Origin: Tetmemena sp. SeJ-2015 | Lineage: Eukaryota; Ciliophora; Spirotrichea; Sporadotrichida; Oxytrichidae | Direction: 5' to 3' | DNA length: 64,000 bases | NCBI GenBank assembly: GCA_027382625.1 | Contig: JAJKFJ010022773.1 | Coordinates: 1-64,000 of the forward strand | In this document: positions 9,245 to 22,056 of the stretch, in pieces | Layout of the letters: each line of letters begins with the position of its first letter | Position numbering within the stretch: position 1 is the first letter of the stretch | Position numbers and translations under genes: made by a program | Notes under the pieces: generated by a model | What the model was told of the DNA's origin: nothing | Seen by the model: the letters and a program-made list of their open reading frames with translations, nothing else | Database searches by the model: none

Positions 9245-10777
9245 TCATAATTTAATTGGCCTTGATTGGTCTAAGTAATGATCTAGTTCATCTTGCTCCA
9301 TCGGTCCTATTGCTCTTTATAGTTTAAGTTTATGAGGCTGATGCTTGAGTCAAATTCTTATTTTACTCTTTTAATTCACGAATTTGAGTCTCTAGTTCCA
9401 AATAAACTCCATCGAGAAAAAGAATTTTTAAAAATTTAATTTTAAAAGCATGTATACTATGAACTGTCATGTTGGTTTTTATTGAGGTTGTTTCTTAGCT
9501 CATTCATGTCCATCTCCAACATATTTACTGTGTCTCTGTGTTGAATGGCTTGGTCTGCAGCTAGTTCAATAAACTGGAGTTGCTCTCCATCAGCTGCTCT
9601 AATATATAATCAGATATTTCAAATGCTTATATTCTATAATGTAAGTTTAGCTCAGTCTCTTACGCTTAATTTTAATCCCTCTACTCTTTTAGCTTTGCCT
9701 ACAGAGCTTTCAATTCACTTTGTAATTTTTATATCCTCCCATCTTAAAGATGGATATTAGCTTATAAACAATTTAATTATAATTTTTTGAAAAGTTTAGT
9801 ATTCCTTATCATACTTTACAGTGCCTTCACTTAGTTGATCAATTTATTGTAGCTCCTTAATAGCTTCACCTTTTTCTAAGATAAGTTGGGATTGAAAACT
9901 AGCTGCACTAGGATTGCTCTACAGTCGCCTTGAGCTATCCTCCTCTATGAAAAGTCTATTGCCATCCTTATCTTGGCTGTTTGCATGCTTGGATGTGACA
10001 ACAGGTGATTAGCTGATTGATCTTTGGTGTGCAATGTTTGACTTAATAAAATAGTTATCATTAATTTCTTGAGACTTGATTTGCTTGGTGGCTTCCTGCA
10101 GCTGCGCGAGGAAGAGTTCATTCTACTATTTGAGGCTTTAATTCTCCATAATCAGTTTCTCAATTTAAAGGGTGGCTAGTTTATTAGACCTCTAGCTTGT
10201 CTCTAGTTAAGAAGTCAAGTCCTGTATCTGCAAGCCTTGTCTGTCTCCTCGCTCATTCAGCTGAGATATTTACAGCACCTATATCATAAGTTAGCCACAT
10301 ATCAAAGATAAAAATACTAAAAGAGAGTAAGCTAAGCAAATATAATGATTAGGTTTCGTCCTTCTTACCAAGTCCTGCTTTTATTTCTCCAGTAGGAGAT
10401 TTTCTTGTTTGAGTTTCTTGCTCATCTTAGTAAGAGTATGGCCATGAAATTACTCTGTGATGTCCTGCAACTGCTCCACAAAGAAATCCTCCTGAGGTAT
10501 GAGCTCTTAGCACAGCTCTCTATAGCCCTATTCACACCATTAACATAAGTTAACTACGCTTATGAAATATTAAGATGCGCTAATCAAGATATCTCCTAAT
10601 ACTTACAGTTGCCTATTCACTTATCTTGGGCATATCTTGATAGGACTTAACCCAGGAGTCTTGTTTCTGCAGTCTCTGAGAGAGCACCGACTTAAATTCC
10701 ACAGATACCTGCTCTTGAGTGAGAGAAGAAGCTTAAGAGGAGGAATACTGCTTCCGATTTGGAGACTAACTGTCCAT
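9245..10777 (-). CDS. Coiled-coil protein, unrecognised
   Basis: Starts MDSQSPNRKQYSSS at 10777, 76 bp from the divergent coiled-coil gene. A Ser/Gln-rich leader is followed by heptad-rich helices (LTKMSKKLKQENLLLEKQKQ; LQIEKLIMENQSLKQQNELF; ELKALQAKLKEQRDQNQ; ETQIRELKEQNKNLTQ). Introns are seen near 10610-10535 and 10372-10290. IESs at 9723-9789 and 9602-9636 are needed to keep the frame. The last part (9480-9200) has more than one open frame and I cannot fix the C-terminus; TGA at 9247-9245 is one candidate. Likely structural or cytoskeletal, but no family assigned. Confidence 0.6.
9602..9636 (-). other. IES, pointer TAGA
   Basis: A 35-bp AT-rich insert between TAGA repeats (minus strand). 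Its removal links LNLHYRA to ADGEQLQFIELAADQ and shifts the frame as required. Confidence 0.65.
9723..9789 (-). other. IES, pointer CAAA
   Basis: A 67-bp AT-rich insert between CAAA repeats (minus strand) carries an in-frame TGA. Removal joins DKEYQTFQ to SELKALQAKLKEQ within a coiled coil. Confidence 0.7.
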
Positions 10778-10852
10778 ATTTTGATTAATTCAGTTTTATT
10801 TCTACCTTCCTTCAAAATATAAACCACCTCACTTGGCGTGAAATAGTTCTAG

Positions 10853-13800
10853 ATGCTTTCAGGTGATTAATGGAAGGATGTGCATCCAAATGGAGGTGGG
10901 ACTCCTAATGCAAAATCTTCAAGTCTAAAGAGAGAAGCCAATTCCAACCAGTAGGACTTTTCCTCCCCCAGTTAAGGACAACCAATATCTTCTCTTAAGG
11001 GTTCACCCATAGATAATTACTTGAACTCCTCTTCTGTGAGGAATCAGAGCTCTGGGAAGTAAGTTACCTTTTAGAGCAGAAACTCAGAGGACATGCAACA
11101 GCACCTCTCCTTCGAGCAAGAAACCATCTATCTCAACATGATCAAGAACAAAGATGAGGAGATTATAATTAGCACTTCAAATGATCTTGTTAGTGATTGA
11201 TTGTAAGTTCTTGAAAGACGAGCTTAAGAAATGTGATAGCTATCGACCTCACAGCCACAGATAAACATCCTCCCCTTCACCCCTTAGAATGACCAAAGAC
11301 TCTGATAACTAAATGCAACAAAGGCTAAATGGCTTAGAGCAGTAGGTTGATAATCTAAGAACAGACAAATAAGAACTTGAAGGTCACAATTCGTAACTAC
11401 TGAAAGAGATAAACAATCTAAAATCAGAGTTACAACAAAGCATGAGCTAAGATAATAAGATTAAGCTGTGCAGGATTAGTAAATGAACACCAAATATCAA
11501 AAGATGTATAGCCAGATAGCCAGGTAGGAATAAGAAATTAATGATCTACTCAAGGATAAGGAAATAACCTAGAAGATTATTTCATCTTTGGAGCTGTAAC
11601 ATAGAGAGTCTCATTCTCAAGTCAAGCAAATTCAAGATCTAAGGGAAAGGATAAGACAGCTCTAAGGAAGCTGGAGGAAGAACAGTACCTACTTATTTAA
11701 AATAAGGATTAAGAGATTGAGTAGCTGAGAAGACTTCTGCACTAAGAAACAAGCTAGAGTTAGAGTTTGAAGAACCAAATTGCTTAGCTGAATGAAATCC
11801 TTAGTGAGATATAGCAGTAGAATTCTTCTAATCACGTGTACAATCCCCAATAAAGAGCTCAGGATGAAGGAGAGATAAACTTCTATTTGAGTGAGATGAA
11901 ATCAGTGAAAGAGAGGATTGTTCAAAACATTTATGATATCAAATCTAACTTGGCCCATCAAAGATTCATGATGAGTAGTGCAGACGATTTTCACTTAGAT
12001 TTCTTAGACTCTAATGAGGATTAAAGTGTTGATCCAAGGTCTATAGTGTTTTAAGTGAAAGACTTGGTGAGGAAAGAGCTTGAGCACCTGCTTATCCTAA
12101 ACTCTTTCTCTCTAGAGCTTGTAATAATTTACCTTCAGTCTGAGTCAGCAGTAATCGCAAAAGAACTTGCTCTAGAACTAGATGCAGAAGCGAGAACAGA
12201 ATTTAAGAGACCAACAATATGAGCAGTTAAGGATAAAGCTTTCGCAGATGATTAGAATTGCTTACGATGTGGATGAGAATTAAAATTTAGAGAACTTAGT
12301 AGATGTTATAGACACGAGCCTGAATGATCTCAGGAGAGAGAATGACAGCTTAAATCTCTAGAACTCTCATAACGAGTTAAAGCTGAAGACTATTCTAGGA
12401 GATTTGGAGTTACTCAAGGATGCGAATAGCTAGCTCTAAAGTGAGCTGAGTGCTTTGAAAAATGAGGAGTCCATGAAAGCAAAGCACATGGAAACTCAAA
12501 TGATGGACAAACTGAAGTTAGAGAGGGCAAAGAATATAACTCTGACTGAGGAGAATGAAGATCTGGCTTCGAGGAATAAAAGCATGCAGTCAGAGATTGG
12601 CAAACTTTTGATGAGGATGGAAGACTTAGAAAGCTAGAACTAGGAACTAAACAAGGACTGCTAAATCCTTCAGACCAAGATCAATTTGATGAATGATAGG
12701 CAGTAGACTTATGAGGACTTGCAGTCAAATGTGGAAAAGCTAAAGATTAAACATTAGAAGTCGTCACAGAAGATTAAGGAAAGAATTGCTGACTCAGATT
12801 CATCTTCGTATCACTAAAAGAAGAAATCGTTCAATAATTTTGTTGTTGGTAATCTACAGAGAGAGTGAACTTGAACTAGAAGTTCTAAAGCCAATTTGGG
12901 GAGAAGATTTACACAGATTCAGATCATCAAACCATTCTCAGTCAACAACATAAAGAAGTCAGTAGTAGTGGCAAGCCAGTGAAGAGAGGAGAGGAAAATG
13001 AGAAGATCAACTCCTTGATTGATGAGTATCGAAAAGAGAATGAGAAATGCGCCCAGAAGATTTAAGACCTGCAGTTGAAGCTTAAGCAGTCTTAGAATAT
13101 CATAAGCACTTATGATGCACCCAACAGTTCAAGCTCTTATCAAAAGTAAACTAGAGAAGCTAGTAAAAGCTCACATTAGGAGAGGCAGGAAATCCCTTTA
13201 TTGGAATATGATTTATCCATCTCAAATTTTATCTTTTTTAATTAGAGAATAACAAATACTCCTAGCAGATGCATATTTAAACGCTCAACTAGACTTACTT
13301 CCCTCAGTAAAACTACCATTCTATGAGGCTGTCCCCTCAAATAAACACCTACGCAGTTCACACTCCCAATAGCAACAACACTTATCAGGGAAACTTTTCA
13401 AACAATGATAACATGTCCAGCTACTACATGTCCCCAAGAGATCAATCCCTAACTGCTACTTACTCCTCCAAGGAACAGAGCAACTCAAAACCCACTTCTT
13501 TGAGGCAAGGAGCCTTGATAGCCAGAAACAACCCTATACAAAGATAGAATGCTACTTAAGGGCCACAGACAACTCTTTTTGTCGCTTAGAGAGACAACTC
13601 AGCTCACTTGACTCCTGCTAGTGCATCAAATAGAAAAGAGTATGAGCCTCGCAATCATCAACAGTAACCTAAGAATGAAACTGCGGTGCTAGATAATTCA
13701 GAGAGATTCTCATAGCGAACTAATTTCTAAGTTGTGTCTCCTAGTGGTTAATCCCACAGCTTCGTATCAGGCACGGGATCGTCAGGTTCAGGTTTTAAAA

Positions 13801-14300
13801 AGTTTAGCACTCGTTCAAAGCAAGTAGCCACTAGTAACAACACATTAGGTGCTAATCAGCATTCGTAGTTCAGTAAGAGCTTTGACAACTCTACAGGTGG
13901 TTAGTATAGCCAAAGCCAAAAGAAGTAGATACTAGCAGCTGCTAATCAGAAACACTACACACAGACTGACTTAGGACTATGAGTACTTGGGGAACCTAGA
14001 AGGTCACAGTCTCCCAAGTCCTTAGATTATCACTTCTCAAACTAAGTAGAGCCAGCGCTCTGATATCCTTACTCAATATGGAGAATATGAGAGAGAAGTC
14101 AGCTAAGACAGGTCAGCGACTAGAGCTCAACCTTCCAGCATCCCAGTCTCTTAGCCAAGGGATAAGAGAAATCGAAATGATTAAATATACGGGGCCATGA
14201 TTTAGAGTAGCCAGACTTAGGGACACAGAAGAACGCCAACAATGATAATCAGACTGAAGTAAATATACCTTTGGACTTAATAGTGCAATAAACAAATGAT
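10853..14300 (+). CDS. Large coiled-coil protein with Ser/Asn/Gln-rich tail, unrecognised
   Basis: Begins MLSGDQWKDVHPNGGG at 10853. After a disordered leader the sequence is heptad-rich (LEQQVDNLRTDKQELEG; EINDLLKDKEITQKIIS; MKAKHMETQMMDKLKLERA; ENEDLASRNKSMQSEIGKLL) from about 11.3 to 12.8 kb. It ends in a low-complexity tail rich in Ser, Asn and Gln (13.3-14.2 kb, e.g. MRLSPQINTYAVHTPNSN). Several frame changes (near 11.18, 11.47, 12.86, 13.23 and 13.98 kb) imply introns or IESs that I did not resolve individually. The end is approximate because two frames stay open near 14.1-14.3 kb. Divergently arranged with the preceding coiled-coil gene. Function not assigned. Confidence 0.6.
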
Positions 14301-14580
14301 CAATATATTCTAATTTTCAGTAAAAATATTTTCTTGTATTGAGCTAACTAATCTCCCTTGATAGTTTTAATTTGAGAATTGCAATCAAATTAAATATAAT
14401 AATACTGTGATAATATAAATAAGTATAATTATCAATTATATTATAAATTTTATTTTAGTAAGTGATATTATTTCTTGCTTCTATTTCTTCAACTTTAATA
14501 GATATAGTAAATTAAATATAAAAAATTTTATTCTAAATTTATTTTAATTTATTGTTTGTATTGATAATAATTAAGTAAAA
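14301..14580. other. AT-rich intergenic spacer
   Basis: About 85% A+T, no coding character. It separates the coiled-coil gene from the thioredoxin-like gene and probably holds the latter's promoter. Confidence 0.5.
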
Positions 14581-15221
14581 ATGCTAAGGAAAGCAGTGAC
14601 TGAGACCCTTCCAAGGTTTATTGCTCAGAGCAACTCCGCCCTCTTGGCCACCTCCTCCAGGAGCTTCATCACCTACAACGACAGAAACTATAAGGTACCA
14701 CCTTCTATTACCCTTCCCCACTTTCAAATACTTATTGCCCTCTTTAGACTCCCGAGAGCTTGCCAGAGCTAATTAAGCACTTGGACCATTCCAAGCCCAC
14801 CTTCACTCTCGTTTACTTCAGTGCTAAGTGGAACCCCACATGCAAGACCATCGAGAAAGATTACCAGAACACCTGCTCTCAGTACCAGAACTTCGAGCAC
14901 ATCAAGGTCGACTGCGACCTCACTCCCACCGTCAAGTTCTACTTCGACGCCAGAGTAGAGCCTCAGTTCATGATCCTCCTCAACGGCGCTGAGTTCAAGA
15001 GAGTCATTGGCTACAACTTCAACAGACTCCACGACTTCCTCGACAGAGTTGTCGAACTCCATCACAGAGACTACCAGTACATCGGAAACACCGCCAACCA
15101 GTGGGAGCGCTTCTACGACGAGTTCGACAGGTGGTCCAAAACTGGAGAGTTCGATAAGGACGCCACCAGACTCCAGCTTGAGTCAAACGGCGACTAGCAC
15201 AGAGGCCCTGGTGCTCTTTGA
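14581..15221 (+). CDS. Thioredoxin-like protein, probably mitochondrial
   Basis: Starts MLRKAVTETLPRFIAQSNSA with a basic, Ser-rich leader (ATSSRSFITY) like a mitochondrial presequence. One 53-nt intron (14695-14747, GTACCA...TTTAG) follows the codon for Lys38. The body has a thioredoxin fold signature: FTLVYFSAKWNPTCKTIE (WNPTC replaces the WCGPC active site, so only the second Cys is kept), the strand FEHIKVDCDLTPTVKFYF, and VEPQFMILLNGAEFKRVIG. The frame reads through TAG at 15195-15197 (Gln) and ends at TGA 15219-15221 (QHRGPGAL). GC content is clearly higher than its neighbours. Single-Cys active site argues against classical disulphide reductase activity. Confidence 0.85.
14695..14747 (+). 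other. Spliceosomal intron, 53 nt
   Basis: GT...TAG intron whose removal joins NDRNYK to TPESLPELIKHL in the thioredoxin-like gene; the intron carries stop-free but out-of-frame sequence. Confidence 0.85.
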
Positions 15222-15370
15222 ACAACACATGTCATATTCTCTGGATCTTCTTGTTGTCTTCGAGCAAAAGTTAACTTTATTTAAACCCTTTTCAATTCCA
15301 TGCTTTGATTTTTTCTCAAATGAATATTAAGTTAAGAAATTAAGATATTCGAAGTCTATTGTCGGCTTAT

Positions 15371-18300
15371 TCACCTATCAAGTTCCACAACTTTCTTCTG
15401 CTTGTGAGCTTATCTGATTGCGAAATTGTCTCTGAGTGCTTGATGGTAAGTGGAGACCTTGTAGACGTCCCACTCTCTGAACTTGTCCTTGATCTTCTGC
15501 ACGTTCTTTAGCATGTAGGGTCTGTCTGGCTCAAACACGTGCATCAACTTCTCCCAAATGTGCCTCTGTGTTTGCTCTGGGAAGAACTCCAACAACTGTT
15601 AATCGATTAGATATACCTCAACCTCATGCGAATTTGCAACCTAAATCATAATGATTGAGATAGAGTATAAGAGCTTACAACTGAAAGCATAGAGGCTCGG
15701 TCGTTCTTCATGATCTTTTGAGAAGTTAGTGAGTACCTCCTCTTAATGAATAAGTGTTCAAAGTCTCCTAACACTTGTTTAGTAGTGTTGTCGATGTTAT
15801 GAAAACACATAGTATAATTTATTATGAGCTGAATTCTTAGGCTTGGCTGTGTGGCCTCCAGCAAACCAAGCACCTCTACGCTTGCCATCTGGCACTAAGG
15901 GCTTACTGGTTTTCTCATCTGCTGTCTCCTTCTTGTTCTAGACTGGCAAGAGCACTCTACCTCCGACATAAGACTTGGGTAGTAGATTAAAGAACACCAT
16001 CTATAAGAGTTATAAAATCAGTAATGAGAGTCTTACCAAGTCCTTATAAACTGCAAAGTTATTGAGTCTCCTTCCTTTATCATCGACTAGAATTTGCTCA
16101 TTTTAGTAAGTCTTGTGATGAGTGTTGACCTGCTGCAGTGAGTCAGAGAAGTACCTGGACATATCTGCTCCTTCACCTGTAACTGCCCTAATCGCACTTC
16201 TTTTCTAGTTTTTCTCCTTCAGTGAAGTCTTGTCGTAAATTATAGCTGCTGAGTTTGTGGGGTTAGTTTGAATGTTAGGGTTCTTAGGCTGGAGTCGAGC
16301 ATATTCACTAGGCTTTGTTGTTCTCATGGCCAGTTTTTCAGCAGCTACCACACACTATCCCTCTTTCACAATAAGGAGTCCCTCAGGCATGTCACCTGCT
16401 TTGACGATATACTCTCCCAGCTTATACTTCCTGATTTATATGTTGCTAGCTAGAGGCAATAGGATGAACATGTCTATCTCTGAAAATATATCTAGCTGTC
16501 TCAAGAACTATATCCTCTCCTCATACTTTGATTGTAGCGCTGGGGAGTTTATAACCTTAGAAGCTTGCTTCTTGTTGAGTGAGAGCATGTAGTGGGGCTC
16601 TCCAGAGCTATGGTAGTCACTCTTTGCTTATTAAGCTCATCTACAACTTCTTAAGTCATAGTCTCTGTGGCCTCAAAATGAGCTATCTCACCAACGTAGT
16701 CTCCATCGTAGGCTATGCGAGTGTTAACTGGTACGTTTCCCAGCTCTTCCTTGACTACCTTTACACAAGCACTACCCCTCACTATCACAAAGAATTCGTC
16801 GCTCTTATCACCTTAGTTGAAAATTAGTTAGCCCTTTTCGTACCTTCGTAACTCAGCTTACTAAAGCAGGTCTTGCCTTATATCAGAAGGAAACTTAATG
16901 AAAAACTTCAATCCTCCCAGCACTTGAGTTAGTAGCTTTAAGTTCCTTTTGTCGGAGTCTTGGGAGTACTCACCCACTATCGCCTTGATCTGATCTAGGC
17001 TAAGTCGCTTGGTATTTTCTTCTTCTGATGCTTGAACTCGTTCTCTTCCTCCTCTTCTACTTGAGCTTCTTGCTACTTCTGCCTAGGATGTAAACTATCG
17101 ACTAGCTTCTCCGACTTGTCTAGTGATATGGCATCTTTCTAGCCTGCTTACTCGAGTAGAGAGTTTATCTGCTGAGCCACAGCTAAGTTTCGATTAAGAT
17201 TGAGTTGATTCCTTGCTGGGTCATTGAATGTTCTGTCTATGTAGCGTCTTATCCCACCCATCTTGGACTGCATTTAGTCCAACTCAGTGATAAAAATATA
17301 GAAAGTTACATTTAAGATACATCTCTGAGCGAGATGTGAAGTGGGCAAGTTGAGGATGTCCTTTTCAGACACCTGCAAGAACTGCAGCAGGTACTCCTTG
17401 TTCTTAAGTGCCTCTTGCTCCATCTTCTCCCTCTCAATCCTCTTATAGAAAGAGTCTTCTTAGCCAGGTTTGAACTCCTCCTCCAGCTCAGCTCTTCGCT
17501 GTCTTACCTCCCTCTCCTGCTCAGTCATTGAATCATTGAGGGGGTCTATCTCGAAGCCTAACAGCACCTTGTCCAGTCTTACCTCCCTCTTCTAGTCGAT
17601 GTAGAACAAAATAAAATAAATTATTTATTCTTAATTAAGAACTGATCCTATCGCAGGAGGTACTGCTCCTCGATCTCGTAGTCCAAGTCGCCCATCTCCT
17701 TCCTCTTCTGCCCTTCTTTCTCTTTCACTAGCCTTTCTTGTTCCTCGGCTTCCCTCTTGGCCTGCTCTTCCTAGTTCCTCTGCTCCTTCATGAGGTTGAC
17801 CTTTTCCTTGATGGCTGATAGGTCGTAGTTGTCCATCTTGTCCTTGTACTCCCTCTCCTGCTTCTTCAGCTGCTCCTACTCCTTGTTATAAGTAACGAAC
17901 TGAGCTATAACTCCTTGTGGCTTGTCTACATTTATGAGTAAGTTCCTTTGCGAAAAGTAGTAACTCTTCTGCTTTGAGTTCTTAATCCTTAGATCACTGG
18001 CTGATCTCTTCATCTGGCTCACGCCATAACTCTTTTACTTTCCCTTATCGATCAGCTTCTCCTCATCTAGGTAGAGTCGATATTCCTGTTAACATTTATC
18101 AGCTGCTGATCTAGGCTCTGAATATCAATTGCTGCCTTTTATTAGGTGAGGACTTCTCCTTCCGCTTTCTTCTATTTTAGAGTCTTTTGGGATTTGATGT
18201 GATCAAGCTGTACTTATTTTTGCTATTGGAGCAAGTTTACCTCAGATTTAATTTGCTTGAACTCTTTCTCATAAGCGTCTAGTGTTCTCATGATATCCTC

Positions 18301-21300
18301 CCCATCCAGTTTGAATAACTCATCCCTCAAATATTAAGTAAGCAATTATTAAATACACTCCTCCCTCTTGTCGTATTAGTGAAAGGCTTCTTTATTACTT
18401 TTAGATTGTTATTTTTAAGATCATGATTATTTTCCTCCTCCAAAGTCTCCAGTCTATTTGATAGTTTGAGTTCGAAAGTCTTATGTGACTGGGTTTTGGG
18501 CAGCTTGGCAGTCATAGGCCTGATCTTATAGAGATGAGTTTCCAGCATGCTCTCTGCCATTCTAATCGAGTTGTCTTTGCTCTCAGCTTGATCTTCAAAC
18601 CTAATGCCAGCCCCTACTCCTTTCCCTATCATCTACTGCCTTGAGCTTTACCTATTCTGAGTCAAGGATCGCTTGGTCACACTTCCCGACTTGCTTTGAG
18701 TGTTCTCTAAAGTGACAATTGTGAAGCCCTCTTCATCCGTTCTTAGAGCGCTTTGTGATCTCTCAACAGAGGTATCTATATTCACCTGGAACTGAATCCC
18801 ATCAGTTTTCGCTCTTTCAAAAGGCTGGGGTCTACTTGCTGGAGTTGTTGACTTTGGATTATAAATTGGTGTGAGCTGCACGTTGCTTGCCTTAGAAGAC
18901 TCTAGACTACTGTTATTGACTTTAGAAATGAGGTTCTTCCTCTGCATTGCTTGGCTGAATTCCTAAGCGACTTTGAAACTCCTACTTGCCTCAACTACCT
19001 TCTTTTGCCTAAGGCAGGCTACTCCTCTGATTTAGTAAATCTCGAACAAGAACTGATCATCTGGGATGTAGTTAGCCTTAGTCATCTGAATCTTCTCTTA
19101 GTAAGAGATGGAATTGGCTTCTCCTCCTTTGGTGGCTCGATCATAGCGCTCCTTCCTGTCGTTGAAGTCGTTAATGTAAGAGTCGATGCTGTGAATCGCC
19201 TAAGTGTAGAGACCATTTTGGATCTCACATAGTGCTTTGTTATAAGTCAGTCTCTTGTCAAGTGGTAGAGTAAATAAACAATGTTAAATTTGTAAATGGT
19301 TCCTCCTTTGAAATGAGTCTGTAGATTTGAAGAGCCTCCTTGAACATTCCAAGTTTGAAGAGTAGAACTCCTTTATTGAACTTGCAGTTATAGGAGGAGT
19401 TGGGGTATTCCTAAATGCCTTCCTCATAAGTGTTAAGAGCGGTTTGCAGCTCCTTTTACTGTTACAGTTTCATGCCCTTGATAAAGAAGTAGTCACTACC
19501 TTGCTTGGTTAGTAGGTTTGGGATGTCTGATAGGGGTACCATCATGAGCTTCAATCTAAGGGGGTCGAAGAACTTCTCAATATCTGCTACCTTGAAGTGC
19601 TGAAAGCCATGAGACACCAAGTCTACCTTGGGCCCATACTTGGCAGTCAGTCTTCTCAACCTCAATCCAGTAGACTATATCTGTGCTTCTTCAACCACCT
19701 GCTTCTGACTCTCCTGTTGAATTGAGTTATTAAAGTTCTTTTTGTATTCGCTATGGATCCCATATTATACAAAATGTATACAGGTAAAATTGTCCTCGAT
19801 GAGTTAATCATTGAGGTTGAATCTCGAAATCGTTTGATCTATCTCCTTCTCATTTTCCTTAAACTAAGAACTCTAGAAATCGTGAAGTACTAGCTCAAGA
19901 TACTCTCCAATTCTAGGACCTTCTGTTTCTTATCTCTAAATATCGATTGCTAAGAGAGTGCTCGTTCTTAAAGGTTTGATTCAGCTTCGATAAATCGATC
20001 TTAGGATTATAATTAAACCTAATAAGACAAGTATATTTGCGTTGAGGTAAAGCTCTTATAGCCTCATTCTATCTGTAAAGTCTTAGGCCATCAGGCATAT
20101 TATTGCCATAGTTTAAGCTGTCAATAGGCTCTAGGTGATTAAGCTCTAACTTTATAGGACTTTACTTGACACTGGATTTATTCGATCCTCTGCCACTTTG
20201 AAATCTCTGCTTGATTTAAATTGGCCCTGCAGTCGAAGGTCTTTCTCTCTTTTAGACCTCTTGTATCTTTTAGTAAACTTTTACATGTGCACCTTTGAAA
20301 AGCAGGTTGGTCTCCTTGGATCTGGGCTCAATAGGTGAAATCGGAGTTCGAGTGGGATCTTATATCCTCCCGTATTAGTAATTGCTATCATCTTCATCCC
20401 TCTCTTCCACGTCTTATTTGTCATTCTCTCTAACCATTTAGTTTTTTTGTTCTGGCAAGCTAAAGAAGTTCCCAAATTCATCTTCATCATCTAGTTCATC
20501 AATGGATTCATTATCCTCTGTTTGCATGCCAGCATCTGCTCCCTAAGGAGATCTTACTTCCTTATTATCGCCCTCTTCTTCTGCCTCTGTCACTTTCAGA
20601 TTCTTCCTACTTGGCTTTAACTTCTGTCCCTTCATTACTAGACTAGCAATTCCAAATTCTTAGTTAGCATTCTTGATGAAGAACTCTTGATACTCAGCTG
20701 CTCTTTGCAAATTGCTTGACTGAGAAGCAGAGTATTTTAGCCGTTTCTACTCCTTGATGGGCTTCTTTTTAAAAACTGAGTCTGCTTTGTCTTTGGAGTT
20801 GTGAGACATCAAAGCCGAGCTTTGAATGAAGTTCCTTGAGAGAGGAGATCCAATAGTCTTTGCAGAGTCTAGTCGCAGCTTTCGATTGCTACCAGCGGCT
20901 GACTACTTAAGAATAAATTACATCATTACTGCATGCTATGCTTGGCTTGATTCAGAGTGTACTTGGTGGAGGCAGATTGGAGTCTGTGCTGATTGACTTT
21001 GGACTGCTAGCTCATCAAGTACTTGGAGTTGAACTTCTTCTCAAAGTGTTAGTCTTCTATATATGGCTCAGGACTCAGTCTTCTCTCTGCGCTCCTTGAT
21101 TAACTTTCATGAGTCTGCTTCTAGGAATAGAAAGTGGCAAGACCCTGTGTCCTGAACCCTTCCTCTCCTTTATCAACTTGCTCATTCATCTTGAGTAGAG
21201 TATTGCTAGTAATCTCCTCATTGTTAAAGTGCGCTAGGAGTTCCCTCTGGTTCTTGATCTATTCCTGTAACCGCTGCATGTCAACGTATTTGCGGTTGAG

Positions 21301-21787
21301 ATCGATGTCGATCTTCTTGGTCTTCTCAGTGGAGCGAGGGCGGTTGTGGAACCTGGCAATCAACTCCTCCACGTTGTCCATGTGCTTGTCTATTGATATC
21401 ACATCTAAATTATGATATTTTTGATAATCTGTGGTGAAGACCTTGGAGGTGTAATTGATCTAGCGAGAAGGATCGCCAATGTGAGAGCTCTTAGGTCGCA
21501 AGCCAGAGGTCAGCAAAGACAAAATTCAAAATCCATTACATTCATAATTATCGTAAAGAGCTTCTGCGTCTGATCGATAGTTTTCTAGTTGGGTTTTATG
21601 ACTGTGTGTTTGAAGAGAGTTGATCGTTCTCCTCATCCTAGTTAATTGGTGTCTCCTCTGCGGACTCTTCTTACTTTGCAATTCTCTTTTGAAAACTCTT
21701 TTGCGGTTAACTTGCTTTTGTGATGTTGGTCTCGTGCTTGAAATTGTCGAATGCTTTGAGGGTAATCTTCTGGTGCAGTTTCCCTCC
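15371..21787 (-). CDS. Very large TPR / coiled-coil / cyclic-nucleotide-binding protein
   Basis: Minus-strand gene read from about 21.79 kb to TGA at 15373-15371. The N-terminal part is charged and disordered (SGLRPKSSHIGDPSRQ, ESIDELDDEDEFGNFF). TPR-like helices lie at about 19.65-18.95 kb (TALNTYEEGIQEYPNSSYNC, KFNKGVLLFKLGMFKEALQI, QNGLYTQAIHSIDSYI, LFEIYQIRGVACLRQKKVVE). Long charged coiled coils follow at 18.3-17.35 kb (KMEQEALKNKEYLLQFLQ). Then come two cyclic-nucleotide-binding folds: KGQLIFNQGDKSDEFFVIVRG with DYVGEIAHFEATETMT near 16.85-16.65 kb, and KLGEYIVKAGDMPEGLLIVKEG near 16.45-16.35 kb. The phosphate-binding cassette of the first lacks the usual Arg after GE[IL]A, so nucleotide binding is doubtful. 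It ends QAHKQKKVVELDR. One GAGG-pointer IES (18329-18363) joins the TPR and coiled-coil parts, which argues for one gene. The alternative is two genes, with a start at 17273 (MQSKMGGIRR). Exact start uncertain. Confidence 0.65.
18329..18363 (-). other. IES, pointer GAGG
   Basis: A 35-bp insert between GAGG repeats (minus strand) with an in-frame TGA. Removal gives TNTTRGRDELFKLDGEDI and fuses the TPR part to the coiled-coil part of the large gene. Confidence 0.65.
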
Positions 21788-21811
21788 TCCCCCCCAAAAT
21801 CAAAAACATAA

Positions 21812-22056
21812 AAAATTTTTTAAAATATTTTGATCTTTAAACTTTTTATTTGGAAAGGTTTTAGCAGAAGCAACTGGCCTGAGAACCGCAGTCTAGGGCC
21901 TCTCTCTGCTCTTGAGGGAAGTTATTTTCATTTATGAATTAATTTATTTCTCAAATTGCTTTCAAACATAAAATTACAAAACAAACATCCCCCCCCATCC
22001 TTCAACCCTTGCTGCATTTCATTATATTTTAGAAGAAGGAGAATGAATTTAAGAAA
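21812..22056. other. AT-rich spacer with C/A-run tracts
   Basis: Between the two large minus-strand genes. Contains C-runs next to A-runs (for example CCCCAAAA at 21792-21799 just upstream of it) but no extended telomere-type repeat and no coding frame. Confidence 0.4.

Noticed and set aside
21789..21799. CCCCCCCAAAA as a telomere-addition or TBE terminus
   Set aside because: Single unit in a C/A-rich patch, no inverted partner nearby.
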